NCBI RefSeq assembly: GCF_947496855.1
Contig: NZ_CANMED010000005.1
Span: 248,001-312,000 of the forward strand
Direction: 5' to 3'
Source of the DNA: an uncultured Aquimarina sp.
GTDB taxonomy: Bacteria; Bacteroidota; Bacteroidia; Flavobacteriales; Flavobacteriaceae
Length of the DNA: 64,000 bases
Below are positions 55,554 to 64,000 of this stretch, piece after piece. Below the pieces are notes generated by a model, which was given only the letters and a program-made list of their open reading frames with translations, was not told where the DNA came from and did not search any database. Each line of letters starts with the position of its first letter. Position 1 is the first letter of the stretch. The translations under genes were made by a program, and so were the position numbers.

Positions 55554-56180
55554 CTAATAGAATAAAAATGTGGTGAAAAAGATAAATATAGCTATGAAAA
55601 TATGAATCGATACACCATACTGAAAGATTTTATAAACTTTTTGAAATAAAAGATGTGCGATAAATGCAGTGACTAACCATCCAATATAGTTTTGTAAAGG
55701 AACTACTCCATCCTTAAACTCCCAAAAATCAAATCTTGGTGCGGAAACTTCAATAATAATATCCAAAGCTACCATTAATATTGCCCCGATAAATGACGAA
55801 ATTACTAAACTACAATGTATTTTTTTTGAAATAGCCGCAGTACAATAAACTAATAAAGCCCAATTTATCCCTATAATCCAAGGTACTCCTAAAACTTTAA
55901 TTCCTAAGTTTTCACCATATTGATAATCACCAAAAATCAATCCATAATTCACTCCTAAATATTCTGTAATCATTCCAATACTAAAGGGAATCAACAGCCC
56001 TAAGATCAAAATTTTGTTGATTTTAGAATTCCAAATAATCAGCCCTAAATAAAGCAATAGATTAAGAGGTGTCAATGGCAAAAACCAATCTTCATATCCA
56101 ATAAGAATCCCAATAATTCCTGAAATATTGAATAACCAAATTAGTATAATAGAAATAAGTAGCTTTCTTTCTGAGCGCAT
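55554..56180 (-). CDS. cruF: Carotenoid 1',2'-hydratase (CruF-type membrane protein)
   Basis: 208 aa integral membrane protein with about six helices (e.g. IILIWLFNISGIIGILIGY, LLVYCTAAISKKIHC, GAILMVALDIIIEVSAP). It shows the polar motifs EYLGVNYGLIFGDYQYGENLG and PRFDFWEF of carotenoid biosynthesis (DUF422/CruF) proteins, which add water to the psi end group. It lies between crtD (4 nt upstream) and crtY (0 nt downstream). Hydration followed by 3,4-desaturation by CrtD makes the acyclic end of saproxanthin/myxol-type pigments. Confidence 0.85.
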   Translation of the reverse strand: MRSERKLLISIILIWLFNISGIIGILIGYEDWFLPLTPLNLLLYLGLIIWNSKINKILILGLLIPFSIGMITEYLGVNYGLIFGDYQYGENLGIKVLGVPWIIGINWALLVYCTAAISKKIHCSLVISSFIGAILMVALDIIIEVSAPRFDFWEFKDGVVPLQNYIGWLVTAFIAHLLFQKVYKIFQYGVSIHIFIAIFIFFTTFLFY

Positions 56181-56184
56181 GTTT

Positions 56185-57666
56185 TTAGGATTTAAAATCT
56201 TTCTGTATTAACTCAGAAACTATTTTCCCAGACAGTAAGCATAACGGAATCCCACCACCTGGATGGACGCTGCCTCCGCAGAAATAAAGATTCTTGATAT
56301 TTTTTGAAAAATTAGGATGTCGTAAAAAAGCAGCATATTTATTATTGCTACTTGAGCCATACAAAGACCCTTGATATGATTGAGTGTTATGCTCTATACT
56401 TCTTGGATCCAAAATTTGTTCTGTTTGGATTAATCCCTCAATATTACTGTGTAAAATTTCTGAAAGTTTGTCCAAAATATTTTTTCTAGATTGCTTAATG
56501 ATCTTATCCCAATCTTGCCCCTCATTACCGGGAACATTTATCATTACGAACCAGTTCTCACATCCTTTTGGAGCATCATTTGATTCATTTTTAGACGTAA
56601 TATTGATGTAAACAGTAGGATCATTAGACACTTGTTTCTTTTTGAAAATATCCTGAAACTCTTCTTTGTAGTTTTTTGAGAAAAAGATATTATGTAGATC
56701 CAGTTCAGGAAACTCTTTTTTTATCCCCCAATAAAAAATCAACGCAGAACTTGATCTAGGTTGTTTTAGTGTTTTCTCTGGAGGTTTCTGATCAGGCAGC
56801 AGTTTCCGGTAGGTTGGAACCACATCCATATTTGATATTACAATATCAGCTTCTAGATACTTATTATCTACTATAATTCCTGTTGCACTTTTCTTTTTTA
56901 CAACGATCTGATCTACTTTGGACTCAAAATGAAAGACAACACCAAGATCAAGTGCTAATTGATACAGACTTTTGGTAATACTATGCATCCCTCCTTTTGG
57001 AAAAAAAGTTCCATAGTGTTGTTCTAAATGAGGAATCATTGACATAATTCCTGGAGTGAGATAAGGTGACGATCCATTATATGTTGCAAATCGATCAAAA
57101 AACTGAACCAGCTTTGGATCCTTAAAACTGCTACTATTAAGATTATGTAGACTAGTATTTATTCCCAAACTATTTATTCTTACAATAGCCTTTATAGTAT
57201 CAAAAGATAGATATGTAGTTAATTTGTGCAGTGATTTTTCAAGAAATAGAGATGAAGTTAAATCATATTTCAGCTTACTATTATTAAAATATCCAAGTAT
57301 TTCAGTTTCCTCTACATCAAATACCTTTTCTGCTTCATTTGCAAATTTTTTGGTATCTGCAAAAGCTGAAAATCTGGTCCCATCTTCATAAAAGTAATTA
57401 CAAACCAATTCTTTCTTTGCATACTCAAAATAATCCGTGGCTTTTTTCTTAGCATTAGTAAACAACTCAGTTACGAATTGAGGCATTGTAAATAATGAAG
57501 GGCCACAGTCGAAACGATAGCCATCTGTATGGACTTCGGTTAATTTACCGCCAGGATACGTATTGGTTTCATAAACCTCTACATCAAAACTTTGGTTGCG
57601 TAAACGAATTGCTGCAGCAAGTCCCGCAATACCAGATCCTATAATTATTACTTTCTTATTTGACAT
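56185..57666 (-). CDS. crtD: Carotenoid desaturase, 1-hydroxycarotenoid 3,4-desaturase type
   Basis: 493 aa FAD oxidoreductase of the CrtI/CrtD family. N-terminal IIGSGIAGLAAAIRL, VYETNTYPGGKL, FDCGPSLFTMPQF; near the C-terminus NLYFCGGSVHPGGGIPLCLLSGK, the family signature. Distinguishing CrtD from phytoene desaturase CrtI relies on context: it is the first gene of an operon with cruF (hydratase) and crtY (cyclase), while no phytoene synthase is present in the window. CrtI/CrtB are expected elsewhere. Enzyme assignment at the CrtD level is therefore inference; family membership is secure. Confidence 0.8.
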   Translation of the reverse strand: MSNKKVIIIGSGIAGLAAAIRLRNQSFDVEVYETNTYPGGKLTEVHTDGYRFDCGPSLFTMPQFVTELFTNAKKKATDYFEYAKKELVCNYFYEDGTRFSAFADTKKFANEAEKVFDVEETEILGYFNNSKLKYDLTSSLFLEKSLHKLTTYLSFDTIKAIVRINSLGINTSLHNLNSSSFKDPKLVQFFDRFATYNGSSPYLTPGIMSMIPHLEQHYGTFFPKGGMHSITKSLYQLALDLGVVFHFESKVDQIVVKKKSATGIIVDNKYLEADIVISNMDVVPTYRKLLPDQKPPEKTLKQPRSSSALIFYWGIKKEFPELDLHNIFFSKNYKEEFQDIFKKKQVSNDPTVYINITSKNESNDAPKGCENWFVMINVPGNEGQDWDKIIKQSRKNILDKLSEILHSNIEGLIQTEQILDPRSIEHNTQSYQGSLYGSSSNNKYAAFLRHPNFSKNIKNLYFCGGSVHPGGGIPLCLLSGKIVSELIQKDFKS

Positions 57667-57793
57667 ATTCTGTGCATAAAGATATTAGTAAAAAACAGAA
57701 AGTGATTATATTTTGAATAATTTGGTATGGTTTTTTATCTATCTTTAATTTTAAATATAGATCTATACGCAAATTATCAATAGTTTTACTAAT

Positions 57794-58312
57794 TTGGAAG
57801 ATCAAAAAATTAAAATAAGAGAATTAGAATTATCGGATAAATCACAGCTAGCAAGACTTGCTAACAATGAGAATATCTGGAATAATTTAAGAGACTATAT
57901 TCCTCTTCCTTATCATGAAAAGGATGCAGAATTCTTTATTAACCTAACAAAAGCGCAAAACCCAAAACAAAGTTTTGGTGTTGAATTTAAAAATGAACTT
58001 TGTGGTGTAATAAGTTTGATAATACAAGAAGATATTTACAGAAAATCCGCCGAAATTGGATATTGGATTGGCGAACCATATTGGGGAAATGGAATTGCTA
58101 CAGAAGCTGTAGGCCTAATAACTAAATATGGGTTTGAAAAATTAGATTTAATAAGAATCTATTCTGGAGTATTTCAGCATAACACGGCGTCCATGAAAAT
58201 ATTAGAGAAAAACGGATATAGTAAAGAAGGAATATTTAGAAAAGCTGTTTTTAAAAAAGGTAGCCTTCTAGACGAACACAGATATTTTATATTAAATAAT
58301 AACCAAAAATAA
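57794..58312 (+). CDS. GNAT family acetyltransferase (RimJ/RimL type)
   Basis: 172 aa, cytoplasmic. It has the RimJ/RimL pattern: IKIRELELSDKSQLARLANN at the start, GVEFKNELCGVISL, the acetyl-CoA site IGYWIGEPYWGNGIATEAVG (about 92-111), and FQHNTASMKILEKNGYSKEG at the end. These proteins acetylate N-terminal residues of ribosomal proteins or small molecules; the substrate is unknown. No ATG is present at the conserved start, so TTG 57794 is used. A small exported-protein gene follows 18 nt downstream. Confidence 0.9.
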   Translation: MEDQKIKIRELELSDKSQLARLANNENIWNNLRDYIPLPYHEKDAEFFINLTKAQNPKQSFGVEFKNELCGVISLIIQEDIYRKSAEIGYWIGEPYWGNGIATEAVGLITKYGFEKLDLIRIYSGVFQHNTASMKILEKNGYSKEGIFRKAVFKKGSLLDEHRYFILNNNQK

Positions 58313-58330
58313 AAAAATTACTTAATCATA

Positions 58331-58747
58331 ATGAAAAGACTCATCTATTTACTTTTAGTTTTTAGTCCTATTTTTATACAAGCTCAAAACACTACTAAAA
58401 AGGCAACCCCTCCTAAAATAATTACTAAACTAAAAATAGGTAAGAAAGCTAATTTTGAAACCAAAAGCATACAGTTCATAAAAGTAACTGAAGATTCACG
58501 TTGTCCAACCTATGTTACCTGCGTTTGGGAAGGGCAAGCAAAAGTTCTAATTGGAATATATGAGAACGATACTCTTTTAGAACAAAAACAAATAATTATT
58601 GGAGCTAAAGGAATTACTCCTGACAATAATAAAGAAATTTTAAAATCTGGAAACCAAACTATATACGGATACAACCTAAGTCCACATCCGTCTGGTGATC
58701 AAAAAACAGATCCTTCTGATTATTATCTTGAGATGGTTGTTAAATAA
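58331..58747 (+). CDS. Small exported protein of unknown function
   Basis: 138 aa with a signal peptide (MKRLIYLLLVFSPIFIQAQ). A compact beta-rich domain contains a Cys pair (EDSRCPTYVTCVWEGQAKV) that probably forms a disulfide. This segment resembles a motif found in many short Bacteroidota exported proteins with 'DSRCP--V-C-W-G', of unknown role. Ends KTDPSDYYLEMVVK. It lies 18 nt behind the acetyltransferase gene and 46 nt before an EamA transporter, all on the plus strand. Confidence 0.75.
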   Translation: MKRLIYLLLVFSPIFIQAQNTTKKATPPKIITKLKIGKKANFETKSIQFIKVTEDSRCPTYVTCVWEGQAKVLIGIYENDTLLEQKQIIIGAKGITPDNNKEILKSGNQTIYGYNLSPHPSGDQKTDPSDYYLEMVVK

Positions 58748-58793
58748 ATGTTACAACCACTATCAATCTTTCTTTATTTAGTTCATTTGCTAA

Positions 58794-59717
58794 ATGATTT
58801 CCAATAAAGCAAAAGCTCATATTACATTATTATGTGTTAATATGATCTATGGAGCCAATTATCTTATTGCAAAAGGATTAATGCCGGATAAAATTGGTGC
58901 TTCTGCTCTTGTTTTTCTTAGAATTAGCGGAGCCGGACTCTTGTTCTTTATTCTAAAGCTTTTTATAAAAGAGCAAGTGCAAAAAAGAGATATCCCTAGA
59001 TTACTGCTTTGTGGGTTATTGGGTGTTGCTACCAACCAATTCTTCTCTATGAATGGGTTGAGTCTGACTTCTCCTGTAGATGCCGCCATTATTGTTACAG
59101 CAATGCCAATATTCACAGTCATTATTAGTTACTTTCTATTAAAAGAACCGTTAACACTGCCACGGATTATTGGCATATGTATTGGTGGAGGTGGCGCAGT
59201 TCTACTCATTTATTTAGGCAACTCCGGCTTAGGAACAGGATCCTTAAAAGGAAACATATTTATTGGAATGAATGCATTGTCATTTGCTTTCTACCTGGTT
59301 CTTGTAAAACCACTAATGTCTAAATACAAACCTATCACTGTTATTGTTTGGACTTTTTTCTTTGGTTTTATCTTTATGTTCCCTTTTTGTGTTGGTCAAT
59401 TGCTAGATACAGATTTTGGATCTTACGAAACTTCTAATTGGATATCCTTATTCTATGTGATAATTGGACCCACATTTTTAGCATATTTATTGAATATGTT
59501 TGCCTTACAATTTGTAAAACCTACTGTTTCTAGTAGCTATATTTATGTACAACCAGCTGTGGCAATGTTATTAGTCGCTGGTATAGCCTATTTTGTAGTT
59601 AATAGTCAGTATAAAGGTGACATTACCATTGCAAAACTGTTATGTTGTGTTTTAATTTTTGCTGGTGTATATCTGATTAGTAGTAACGGCTCCTTAAAAT
59701 GGTTGCGAAGGAAATAG
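58794..59717 (+). CDS. DMT/EamA family transporter
   Basis: 307 aa integral membrane protein with ten helices in two EamA halves (about 7-145 and 155-300). Each half has the family's NMIYGANYLIAK-like start and VAxxxPxxx-type motif (TAMPIFTVIISYFLLKEPLTLPR, YVQPAVAMLLVAGIAYFVV). Such drug/metabolite transporters export amino acids or other small molecules; the substrate is unknown. The stop codon abuts the end of an oppositely transcribed small membrane protein gene. Confidence 0.9.
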   Translation: MISNKAKAHITLLCVNMIYGANYLIAKGLMPDKIGASALVFLRISGAGLLFFILKLFIKEQVQKRDIPRLLLCGLLGVATNQFFSMNGLSLTSPVDAAIIVTAMPIFTVIISYFLLKEPLTLPRIIGICIGGGGAVLLIYLGNSGLGTGSLKGNIFIGMNALSFAFYLVLVKPLMSKYKPITVIVWTFFFGFIFMFPFCVGQLLDTDFGSYETSNWISLFYVIIGPTFLAYLLNMFALQFVKPTVSSSYIYVQPAVAMLLVAGIAYFVVNSQYKGDITIAKLLCCVLIFAGVYLISSNGSLKWLRRK

Positions 59718-59718
59718 A

Positions 59719-59943
59719 TTATTTTTTAGCCAAATGCCTTACTAATAAACTTACTGGAATCACAATTCCAATTGCTAAAACAGCATATAGAATTGCTAGA
59801 TTTAGGACAAAGTATAACAAAGAAAACGTAAGAAGTAAAAATAGCAGAAATAATGATCCTCCTCTTAGATCTGAAATAAACTGCTTTTTATTTGACTTAT
59901 AATCAAACCAGTACGCTATCAAAATAATTACAATTGTCATCAT
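59719..59943 (-). CDS. Small membrane protein downstream of the feo operon
   Basis: 74 aa with two or three hydrophobic helices (MMTIVIILIAYWFDYK, GSLFLLFLLLTFSLLYFVL, AILYAVLAIGIVIPVSLLV). I do not recognise it. It starts 4 nt after the FeoB-associated peptide on the same strand, so it is likely the last gene of the feo operon. A frame on the plus strand here (59699-59902) is the shadow. Confidence 0.6.
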   Translation of the reverse strand: MMTIVIILIAYWFDYKSNKKQFISDLRGGSLFLLFLLLTFSLLYFVLNLAILYAVLAIGIVIPVSLLVRHLAKK

Positions 59944-59947
59944 TTAA

Positions 59948-60100
59948 TTAGTGACAACCACAACCACCTTTACCACAAGAACCTGGTATTTTTTTATTTA
60001 CAGAAGAAACCTGAGGCTTCCAAAAGAATTTTTTGATCAAAAATCCTATTGCTATTGTAAATACAATAAGTACTAATATGTTTTGGATAATAATATTCAT
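59948..60100 (-). CDS. FeoB-associated Cys-rich membrane protein
   Basis: A 50-aa frame with one transmembrane helix (residues 5-23, QNILVLIVFTIAIGF) followed by a charged stretch and a Cys/Gly-rich tail, SCGKGGCGCH. That layout matches the small FeoB-associated Cys-rich membrane proteins of Bacteroidota. It lies 39 nt after feoB in the same orientation. The tail could bind iron or take part in iron handling during Fe2+ uptake. Confidence 0.85.
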   Translation of the reverse strand: MNIIIQNILVLIVFTIAIGFLIKKFFWKPQVSSVNKKIPGSCGKGGCGCH

Positions 60101-60139
60101 ATTAAATCAGTCGAATAAAGATACAAAAACTAATATTTT

Positions 60140-62236
60140 TTATTTTAAAACTTGATACGCTACTAATGCCACGCCATATGCTAAGATACTCATAAATATA
60201 AGTTGTGCCATTGGCCATTTCCAACTATTGGTTTCTCGTTTCACTATAGCTAGGGTACTCATACACTGCATAGCAAAAGCATAAAACAATAATAGAGAGA
60301 TTCCACTAGCCAGATTAAACAATGGACCACCAGTTACTGGACTTACCTCAGCAGCCATTCTGTTTTTTATGGTTTCCTCTTCATCACTACCAACACTATA
60401 AATTGTAGCCAGTGTTCCCACAAAAACCTCTCTAGCAGCAAAAGAGCTAATAATTCCAATACCGATTTTCCAATCATACCCCAAAGGCGCCACTACAGGC
60501 TCTATAGCCTTACCTGCATAGCCAATAAATGAATATTCCAACTTATAAGAAGCTGTTTTTTGATCCAATTCTTCTTGTGAAAGATCTGTATATTTAGAGG
60601 CTATTATTTCTTCAGCATTATTAAAGTTTTCGTTAGGCCCAAAACTCGCAAGAACCCATAAAACTATAGAAATTGCTAAAATTATTTTTCCGGCTCCAAA
60701 AACAAATGCTTTCGTTTTTTCGACCACATTAATAACTACATTTTTAAATAAAGGTATTTTATAACCCGGCATCTCAATAACAAAATAGTTTTTGCTTTTA
60801 ATCTTAAGCATCTTATTCAGTAACCAAGCGGATCCGACGGCTGCTCCAAAACCAATAAAATACAATAGCATTAGAGTTAGACTTTGATAACTAAATATCC
60901 AGCCTACTTTTTTATCAGGAATAACTAAAGCAATAATGATTAAATATACGGGTAGTCTAGCAGAACAAGTAGTAAACGGAACCACCAAAATTGTAATAAG
61001 GCGCTCTTTCCAGTTCTCAATATTTCGGGTGGCCATTACTGCTGGAATTGCGCAAGCTGTTCCCGAAACTAAAGGAACTATACTTTTTCCGCTTAATCCA
61101 AAACGACGCATCACTCTATCCATAAGAAACACGACACGACTCATATATCCACTTTCTTCTAGAATGGAAATAAAAAGAAATAAAAACGCTATTTGTGGTA
61201 TAAAAATTACGATTCCTCCTAATCCTGGTATAATACCTTCTGTGATTAAATCTACAAACGGTCCTGATGGTAATGCTGATTTAGTCGCTTCACTTAGCCA
61301 AGCAAACCCTTCATCAATTAAATCCATTGGATATGATGACCAGTCGTAAATTGCCTGAAATATTAATAATAAGATAGCAAAGAAAATAAAGTATCCCCAA
61401 AACTTATGTGTCAATACTCTATCCAATTTAGCACGCATCCCAGTTGCTGCTTTTTCATCAACAACCAACCCTTTTTTGAGCACTTCATTTATAAACTGAT
61501 ATCTTTTTATAGTCTCTTTTTGTTGAAATCGCTTCAGTTCACTCTCGGATTTAATCTCAAAATCTGGCGTTACTGAAGGTTTCTGCTTATCAACCTTTCT
61601 GAAGTTTACATCTTGTGTAATTACCAACCAAAGTTTATAAAGTGACTGTTTAGGAAATGCTTTCTTGAGCCTCTCAAAATATTCTGGAGCAAAAGTTAAT
61701 GCATTAACACACGGTTTAGTTGGTAGAGAATTATAAGTAAGAATTAGTTTTTTTAGCTCATCAATACCCTCATTTTTTCTAGCACTTACCAAAGCTATTT
61801 TGGTATTTAATTCTTTTTCGAGTAGAGGAATATCTAATGAAATTCCTTTTCTCTTCATACGATCAGCCATATTAATGACTAGAATGGTTGGAATCTCTAA
61901 ATCCTTTATTTGAGTAAAAAGCAGTAAATTCCTTTTCAAATTTTCTACATCACTCACTACAATAGCGACATCCGGAAAATCTTTATCTTTTTTGTTCAGA
62001 AGAATTTCTATGACTACATTCTCATCTAATGAGGATGCATTAAGACTATATGTTCCTGGTAAATCGAGTATATGAGCTTTTACTCCACGAGGTAATTTAC
62101 AAACTCCTTCTTTCTTTTCTACTGTAATACCAGGATAGTTACCGACTTGCTGATTTAATCCTGTTAGCAAATTAAAAACAGATGTTTTACCTGTATTTGG
62201 GTTTCCGATAAGTGAAACTTTAATCTGCTTGGCCAT
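60140..62236 (-). CDS. feoB: Ferrous iron transporter FeoB
   Basis: 698 aa inner-membrane Fe2+ transporter with an N-terminal G protein. It has the P-loop GNPNTGKTS (residues 11-19), G3 DLPGTYSL, G4-like NMAD, a helical GDI-like linker (about 170-260), then two Gate domains with the Cys/Gly motifs VSGTACAIPAVMATR, CSARLPVYLIIIALV and a C-terminal membrane region. Length is near the usual 680-780. It follows feoA (14 nt upstream), and a Cys-rich partner lies downstream. The gene is important for iron uptake in microaerobic or reducing conditions. Confidence 0.95.
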   Translation of the reverse strand: MAKQIKVSLIGNPNTGKTSVFNLLTGLNQQVGNYPGITVEKKEGVCKLPRGVKAHILDLPGTYSLNASSLDENVVIEILLNKKDKDFPDVAIVVSDVENLKRNLLLFTQIKDLEIPTILVINMADRMKRKGISLDIPLLEKELNTKIALVSARKNEGIDELKKLILTYNSLPTKPCVNALTFAPEYFERLKKAFPKQSLYKLWLVITQDVNFRKVDKQKPSVTPDFEIKSESELKRFQQKETIKRYQFINEVLKKGLVVDEKAATGMRAKLDRVLTHKFWGYFIFFAILLLIFQAIYDWSSYPMDLIDEGFAWLSEATKSALPSGPFVDLITEGIIPGLGGIVIFIPQIAFLFLFISILEESGYMSRVVFLMDRVMRRFGLSGKSIVPLVSGTACAIPAVMATRNIENWKERLITILVVPFTTCSARLPVYLIIIALVIPDKKVGWIFSYQSLTLMLLYFIGFGAAVGSAWLLNKMLKIKSKNYFVIEMPGYKIPLFKNVVINVVEKTKAFVFGAGKIILAISIVLWVLASFGPNENFNNAEEIIASKYTDLSQEELDQKTASYKLEYSFIGYAGKAIEPVVAPLGYDWKIGIGIISSFAAREVFVGTLATIYSVGSDEEETIKNRMAAEVSPVTGGPLFNLASGISLLLFYAFAMQCMSTLAIVKRETNSWKWPMAQLIFMSILAYGVALVAYQVLK

Positions 62237-62250
62237 AAAAAGTAATCCTG

Positions 62251-62505
62251 TTAAATAATTTCAATCTCAATCTGTGAAGCAATTTCTTTACGAATGGCAA
62301 GATGACTGCCATTAATAATAAGGTACATAGGACATTGAAAAGGTGCTGTCTGCAACAACTGCACTTCATTACCTGGTAGACACCCCATTTCTAATAACTT
62401 GAGAGGGATAATATCCGAGGTTATTTCCTTAATCAATGCACGCTGACCCTGTTTGAGATTTGCAATAGTTATTTTCAAATGTTTATTTAGATTAATTTTA
62501 AACAA
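62251..62505 (-). CDS. feoA: Ferrous iron transport protein A
   Basis: 84 aa SH3-like protein that supports FeoB. Typical marks: LKQGQRALIKEITSD near the start, LLEMGCLPGNEVQLLQTAPFQ and the closing LAIRKEIASQIEIE. It is first in the feoA-feoB-peptide operon (14 nt before feoB). No Fur box was recognised in the upstream ~60 bases. Confidence 0.93.
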   Translation of the reverse strand: MFKINLNKHLKITIANLKQGQRALIKEITSDIIPLKLLEMGCLPGNEVQLLQTAPFQCPMYLIINGSHLAIRKEIASQIEIEII

Positions 62506-62807
62506 GGCAAAAGTAGTGGAAAAATATGTATTGAAAAAGCTATCTAATGGAAAAACCGATAACGAATAGTTAAAAAATAACCTTTATGCTCTCCTTTCTA
62601 TATTGGGGCTTTCAAAATCACAGTTTTTACACCTATCCAAATAGGGTAAACAACCCAAAATCAGTCCGGAATCTTTGAATTTCAAAATTCTCGGACGTTC
62701 ATCAATACTTCTACTTCTAATTTCGTCTTATCTAAATTTAGAAAAGGCGGAAACTGAAAAGCCTTACAAAAGAGTAAGTAAATAACAACTCATAAAACCT
62801 TACAATA
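62506..62807. other. Divergent intergenic region, feoA / lipoprotein gene
   Basis: About 300 AT-rich bases. The notable structure is an imperfect hairpin at 62665-62697 (GTCCG...CGGAC outside, GAAT/ATTC and TTTGAA/TTTCAAA inside). It could be an operator or 5' leader structure for the lipoprotein gene. No gene is supported here. Confidence 0.4.
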
Positions 62808-64000
62808 ATGAGAAATTTAAAATATAGCATTTGGTTGTATTCATTTATCTTACTTCTGGTTTCTTGCGAGAAAACTGATATTAATGAATCCAAAACCACC
62901 AATTTAGAACAGCTTTCAAAAATTTCAGATTCTAAAGCTAGGATCACCTTATCGAATGGAAATACAGTTCGCTTTCAAAAAATTGATGATGGAGAACTTA
63001 AGGGAACTTTCATATTAGAAGAAAGTGATTGTGATGAATGTTCCGTATTAGAAAATATTACTAAACTCACAGGAAAAGAATTATCAGAGGAAGAAGCATT
63101 TTGGGCTCTTTCTGAACCAGGAACTCTGATTCCTTCTTTTCTAAAAATAGAAAATAGAGAAATCTCCGCTAAAAACGGTGAATTGCAGCAACAAGGATGG
63201 GCAAGAGGAGTTACTGCAGACTTTCCTATAGGAAATGAGGGCAATCCTAGTCGAATAATTGCTTGTAAGAATAGTAATTTTACTAGTTCAATTGCTTATG
63301 GTTTTTTAGGAATCCCAGAATTTATAGCACTGGATAAGACTCCTAATAATTACTTCGGTTTTATAAATGATTGCGCTAGTATCCCGGCATCATACTGCAA
63401 TAAAGGACCAAGATATAAGCTGCAGGCTGTGATGAATGGAATCAAAAAATGGAAAGGTAAGATCTGTAGTAAAGCAGTTCAAAACAGGGACAATGATCAT
63501 ATTACTTCAAATATATCTGGTGGTTTTTGTGAAAGCCCTCCTTGTGATGGATATGTGGGACCTGAATTATATTTTGAATACTATTCTGGTGGAAAATGGA
63601 AATCAATGAAAAATCCAAATGGATTATATCCAGAAGGTTTTGAAGTTCCTGCAAACACTACCAAAGTATATACATATTCCTGGAAAACAACAAAAAACAC
63701 CTCATTTCGCCTTCGTGTAAAAAATGCAATGGGTAAAGATCAATTCGATTTTATGATGGATAAACCAGATCCAGTGATTGATCCTCCAGGAGGAGGTGGA
63801 AATGGTGACGGAAACGGAGATGACGGTTCAGTTATACCTGATTACATAGATCTTAGTAATGATTCTTACATGATTATTGACTTTACTTCTATAGCTGATG
63901 ATCAACCGAATCCTCAAATTACAATCCCAACTTCGGCATTAGAGGAATATTTTAATAATGAAGGTGGAATTGTTATACCAGATACATTTTGTGGAATCAA
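62808..64000 (+). CDS. Lipoprotein of unknown function (partial, runs off the right edge)
   Basis: An open frame of 397 residues from the ATG at 62808 to the edge of the window. The N-terminus MRNLKYSIWLYSFILLLVSC is a lipoprotein signal with Cys20 as the anchor. Two small Cys-containing modules follow (ESDCDECSVLE; FCESPPCDGYVGPELYFEYY), then a low-complexity Gly/Asp-rich linker near residues 323-345 (GGGGNGDGNGDDG) and an acidic C-terminal part. I do not recognise the family. Being cut, its full length and any C-terminal domain are unknown. Confidence 0.8.
   Translation, partial: MRNLKYSIWLYSFILLLVSCEKTDINESKTTNLEQLSKISDSKARITLSNGNTVRFQKIDDGELKGTFILEESDCDECSVLENITKLTGKELSEEEAFWALSEPGTLIPSFLKIENREISAKNGELQQQGWARGVTADFPIGNEGNPSRIIACKNSNFTSSIAYGFLGIPEFIALDKTPNNYFGFINDCASIPASYCNKGPRYKLQAVMNGIKKWKGKICSKAVQNRDNDHITSNISGGFCESPPCDGYVGPELYFEYYSGGKWKSMKNPNGLYPEGFEVPANTTKVYTYSWKTTKNTSFRLRVKNAMGKDQFDFMMDKPDPVIDPPGGGGNGDGNGDDGSVIPDYIDLSNDSYMIIDFTSIADDQPNPQITIPTSALEEYFNNEGGIVIPDTFCGI

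Noticed and set aside
59699..59902. Plus-strand 67-codon frame overlapping the small membrane protein
   Set aside because: It overlaps the transporter end and lies antisense to a better hydrophobic protein in the feo operon.
62738..63244. Two minus-strand frames (62738-62947 and 62975-63244)
   Set aside because: They lie antisense to a long plus-strand lipoprotein frame (62808 to the edge) with a proper signal sequence; they are shadows.
1..64000. CRISPR array, tRNA, rRNA, prophage or complete insertion sequence
   Set aside because: No regularly spaced repeats, no recognisable tRNA or rRNA sequences, and no transposase, integrase or phage structural genes were seen on either strand.

Overview
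The window is an AT-rich chromosomal segment of a marine-type member of the Bacteroidota, almost certainly family Flavobacteriaceae. An Aquimarina-like genus is only a guess from overall gene style. The family assignment rests on: the Bacteroidota-type sdhC-sdhA order; two large secreted proteins ending in type IX secretion (T9SS) sorting domains; a Cys-rich FeoB-associated peptide; acyl-ACP desaturase; a crtD-cruF-crtY carotenoid operon of the saproxanthin/myxol kind; GG-leader peptides of Flavobacteriia type; and promoters resembling TTG-N20-TAnnTTTG. No rRNA, tRNA, CRISPR array, prophage or complete insertion sequence was seen.

Layout. 1-2.1 kb: succinate dehydrogenase (sdhC, 5' part of sdhA). 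2.4-5 kb: a membrane TPR/AraC regulator followed by two small GG-leader peptide genes. 5-14 kb: housekeeping and accessory genes (aminotransferase, GDPD-like protein, DNA polymerase IV, lipoprotein, SDR-like protein, membrane AraC regulator, DUF2911, CYTH, outer-membrane barrel). 14.2-36 kb: pbpC (penicillin-binding protein 1C) and the alpha-2-macroglobulin lipoprotein gene, normally neighbours, lie about 14 kb apart. Between them are two tandem TPR hybrid histidine kinases, a third kinase without its TPR domain, a decayed receiver-domain remnant of a further copy, and a run of small orphan genes. Several of these orphans are bracketed by short recurring motifs (GTTGT.. before the start, CAACA.. 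after the stop), which looks like a cassette array.

36-42 kb: a secreted small protein, a TIR-domain protein, a PA0069-type radical SAM protein with two phased palindromes in front of it, a second TPR/AraC regulator and small orphans. 42-48 kb: a reprolysin-like metalloprotease and a VPS10/BNR-repeat protein, both T9SS cargo. 48-51.3 kb: a plsC-desaturase-HD operon, a third leader peptide and a bacilliredoxin. 51.5-54.4 kb: a TerB-DnaJ protein and tandem transglutaminase-like proteins. 54.4-57.7 kb: the carotenoid operon. 57.8-59.7 kb: an acetyltransferase, a small exported protein and an EamA transporter. 59.7-62.5 kb: the Feo ferrous-iron operon. 62.8 kb to the edge: a partial lipoprotein.

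Working together: membrane lipid synthesis (PlsC, desaturase), membrane pigment (carotenoids) and iron uptake (Feo) form coherent operons. The most distinctive theme is sensing: four proteins couple TPR ectodomains to a transmembrane segment and a kinase or AraC output, and short leader peptides lie next to one of them. All functional assignments come from reading motifs by eye; no database search was run.
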